This document shows, one piece after another, positions 63,700 to 64,000 of a DNA stretch of 64,000 nt (its first letter is position 1; each line of letters starts with the position of its first letter). The stretch is taken from assembly GCA_917880885.1 (NCBI GenBank), contig OU862919.1:53605058-53669057 (forward strand), written 5' to 3'. The notes beneath the pieces were generated by a model. The model saw nothing but the letters and a program-made list of their open reading frames with translations, searched no databases and had not been told where the DNA came from. A program made the translations under genes and the position numbers. The DNA is from Limnephilus marmoratus. Lineage: Eukaryota; Arthropoda; Insecta; Trichoptera; Limnephilidae.

Positions 63700-64000
63700 A
63701 GAATCGCAAGCTGATCTTTCAAAAAAAGTAGATATTATGAACTTTTCTTAGTCTAGGTCTGGGTTTTGTGATGAACAATTATAATGGCTAGGCATCTGTG
63801 ATTTGTATTGGTAAATTAAAAAAAATTAAAGGTCAACATTAAAATAATAATAATTATGAACTTTAAAAGTCAGACTTGGTGTAGGAAATATTTTTTAAAT
63901 CACATTTAATAAAAAAAAACCCAAATAACTAACTAAACACAGGGGTGGGCAGAAAGGAAGGACCGCCAAACAACTCGGTCTTTGCCTCACTCACATTCAT
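63700..64000. other. Intron 5 of gene B, right edge of window
   Basis: AT-rich, nothing recognised. Exons 5 to 1 of gene B are expected beyond this edge. Confidence 0.4.

Overview
This is an AT-rich stretch of animal nuclear DNA, almost certainly from an insect. It holds one complete intron-containing cytochrome P450 of the CYP4 family (CYP4C1-like) and part of a second tandem copy, both on the minus strand. The rest is dense with mobile elements of many classes. The retroelement set (CR1/Jockey-type, I-type and RTE-like LINEs, Ty3 elements, Penelope-like elements) and the CYP4C tandem array fit a hemipteroid insect. That placement is inference; the species cannot be read from the window.

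Layout. 1-12.9 kb: no convincing host gene. It holds a ~98-bp satellite, a GC-rich island, a cluster of the motif GTTGCACCCGCGAT, a SINE with a 3' hairpin, a Helitron-like end, and three tRNA-like cassettes inside fold-back repeats. 13.2-22.46 kb: a CR1/Jockey-type LINE (ORF1 with a zinc finger and coiled coil, ORF2 endonuclease-RT) split by a Ty3-type LTR retrotransposon with 158-bp LTRs, a 5-bp target duplication and one uninterrupted 1336-codon gag-pol. 22.5-33.3 kb: LINE relics, a 215-bp Penelope-type insertion with a hammerhead-like motif, two short tandem arrays, a LINE with a twin-priming inversion, and a 0.9-kb hAT element with a perfect 8-bp target duplication. 33.4-39.2 kb: a nearly complete I-type LINE (ORF1 with zinc knuckles, ORF2 EN-RT-RNase H) inserted into a decayed copy of CYP4 exon 4. 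40.26-53.52 kb: CYP4 gene A, nine exons, 514 codons, all splice phases consistent. 53.5-58.2 kb: SINEs, tRNA-like fold-backs and LINE fragments. 58.4-64.0 kb: the last four exons of paralogue gene B, which runs off the right edge.

How the parts relate. Genes A and B share exon sizes, a polyadenylation signal and intron sequence, so they arose by a tandem duplication of about 18.2 kb. The exon-4 relic at 33.4/39.2 kb and an exon-6 scrap at 63.6 kb show further partial duplications. Introns have been loaded with different transposons since then. The most interesting non-genic signals are a dispersed set of hammerhead-ribozyme-like motifs beside Penelope-type sequence, with stem I changing in a compensatory way between families, and two families of fold-back elements carrying tRNA-like cassettes. 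Everything here was read by eye; no alignment or database search was run.
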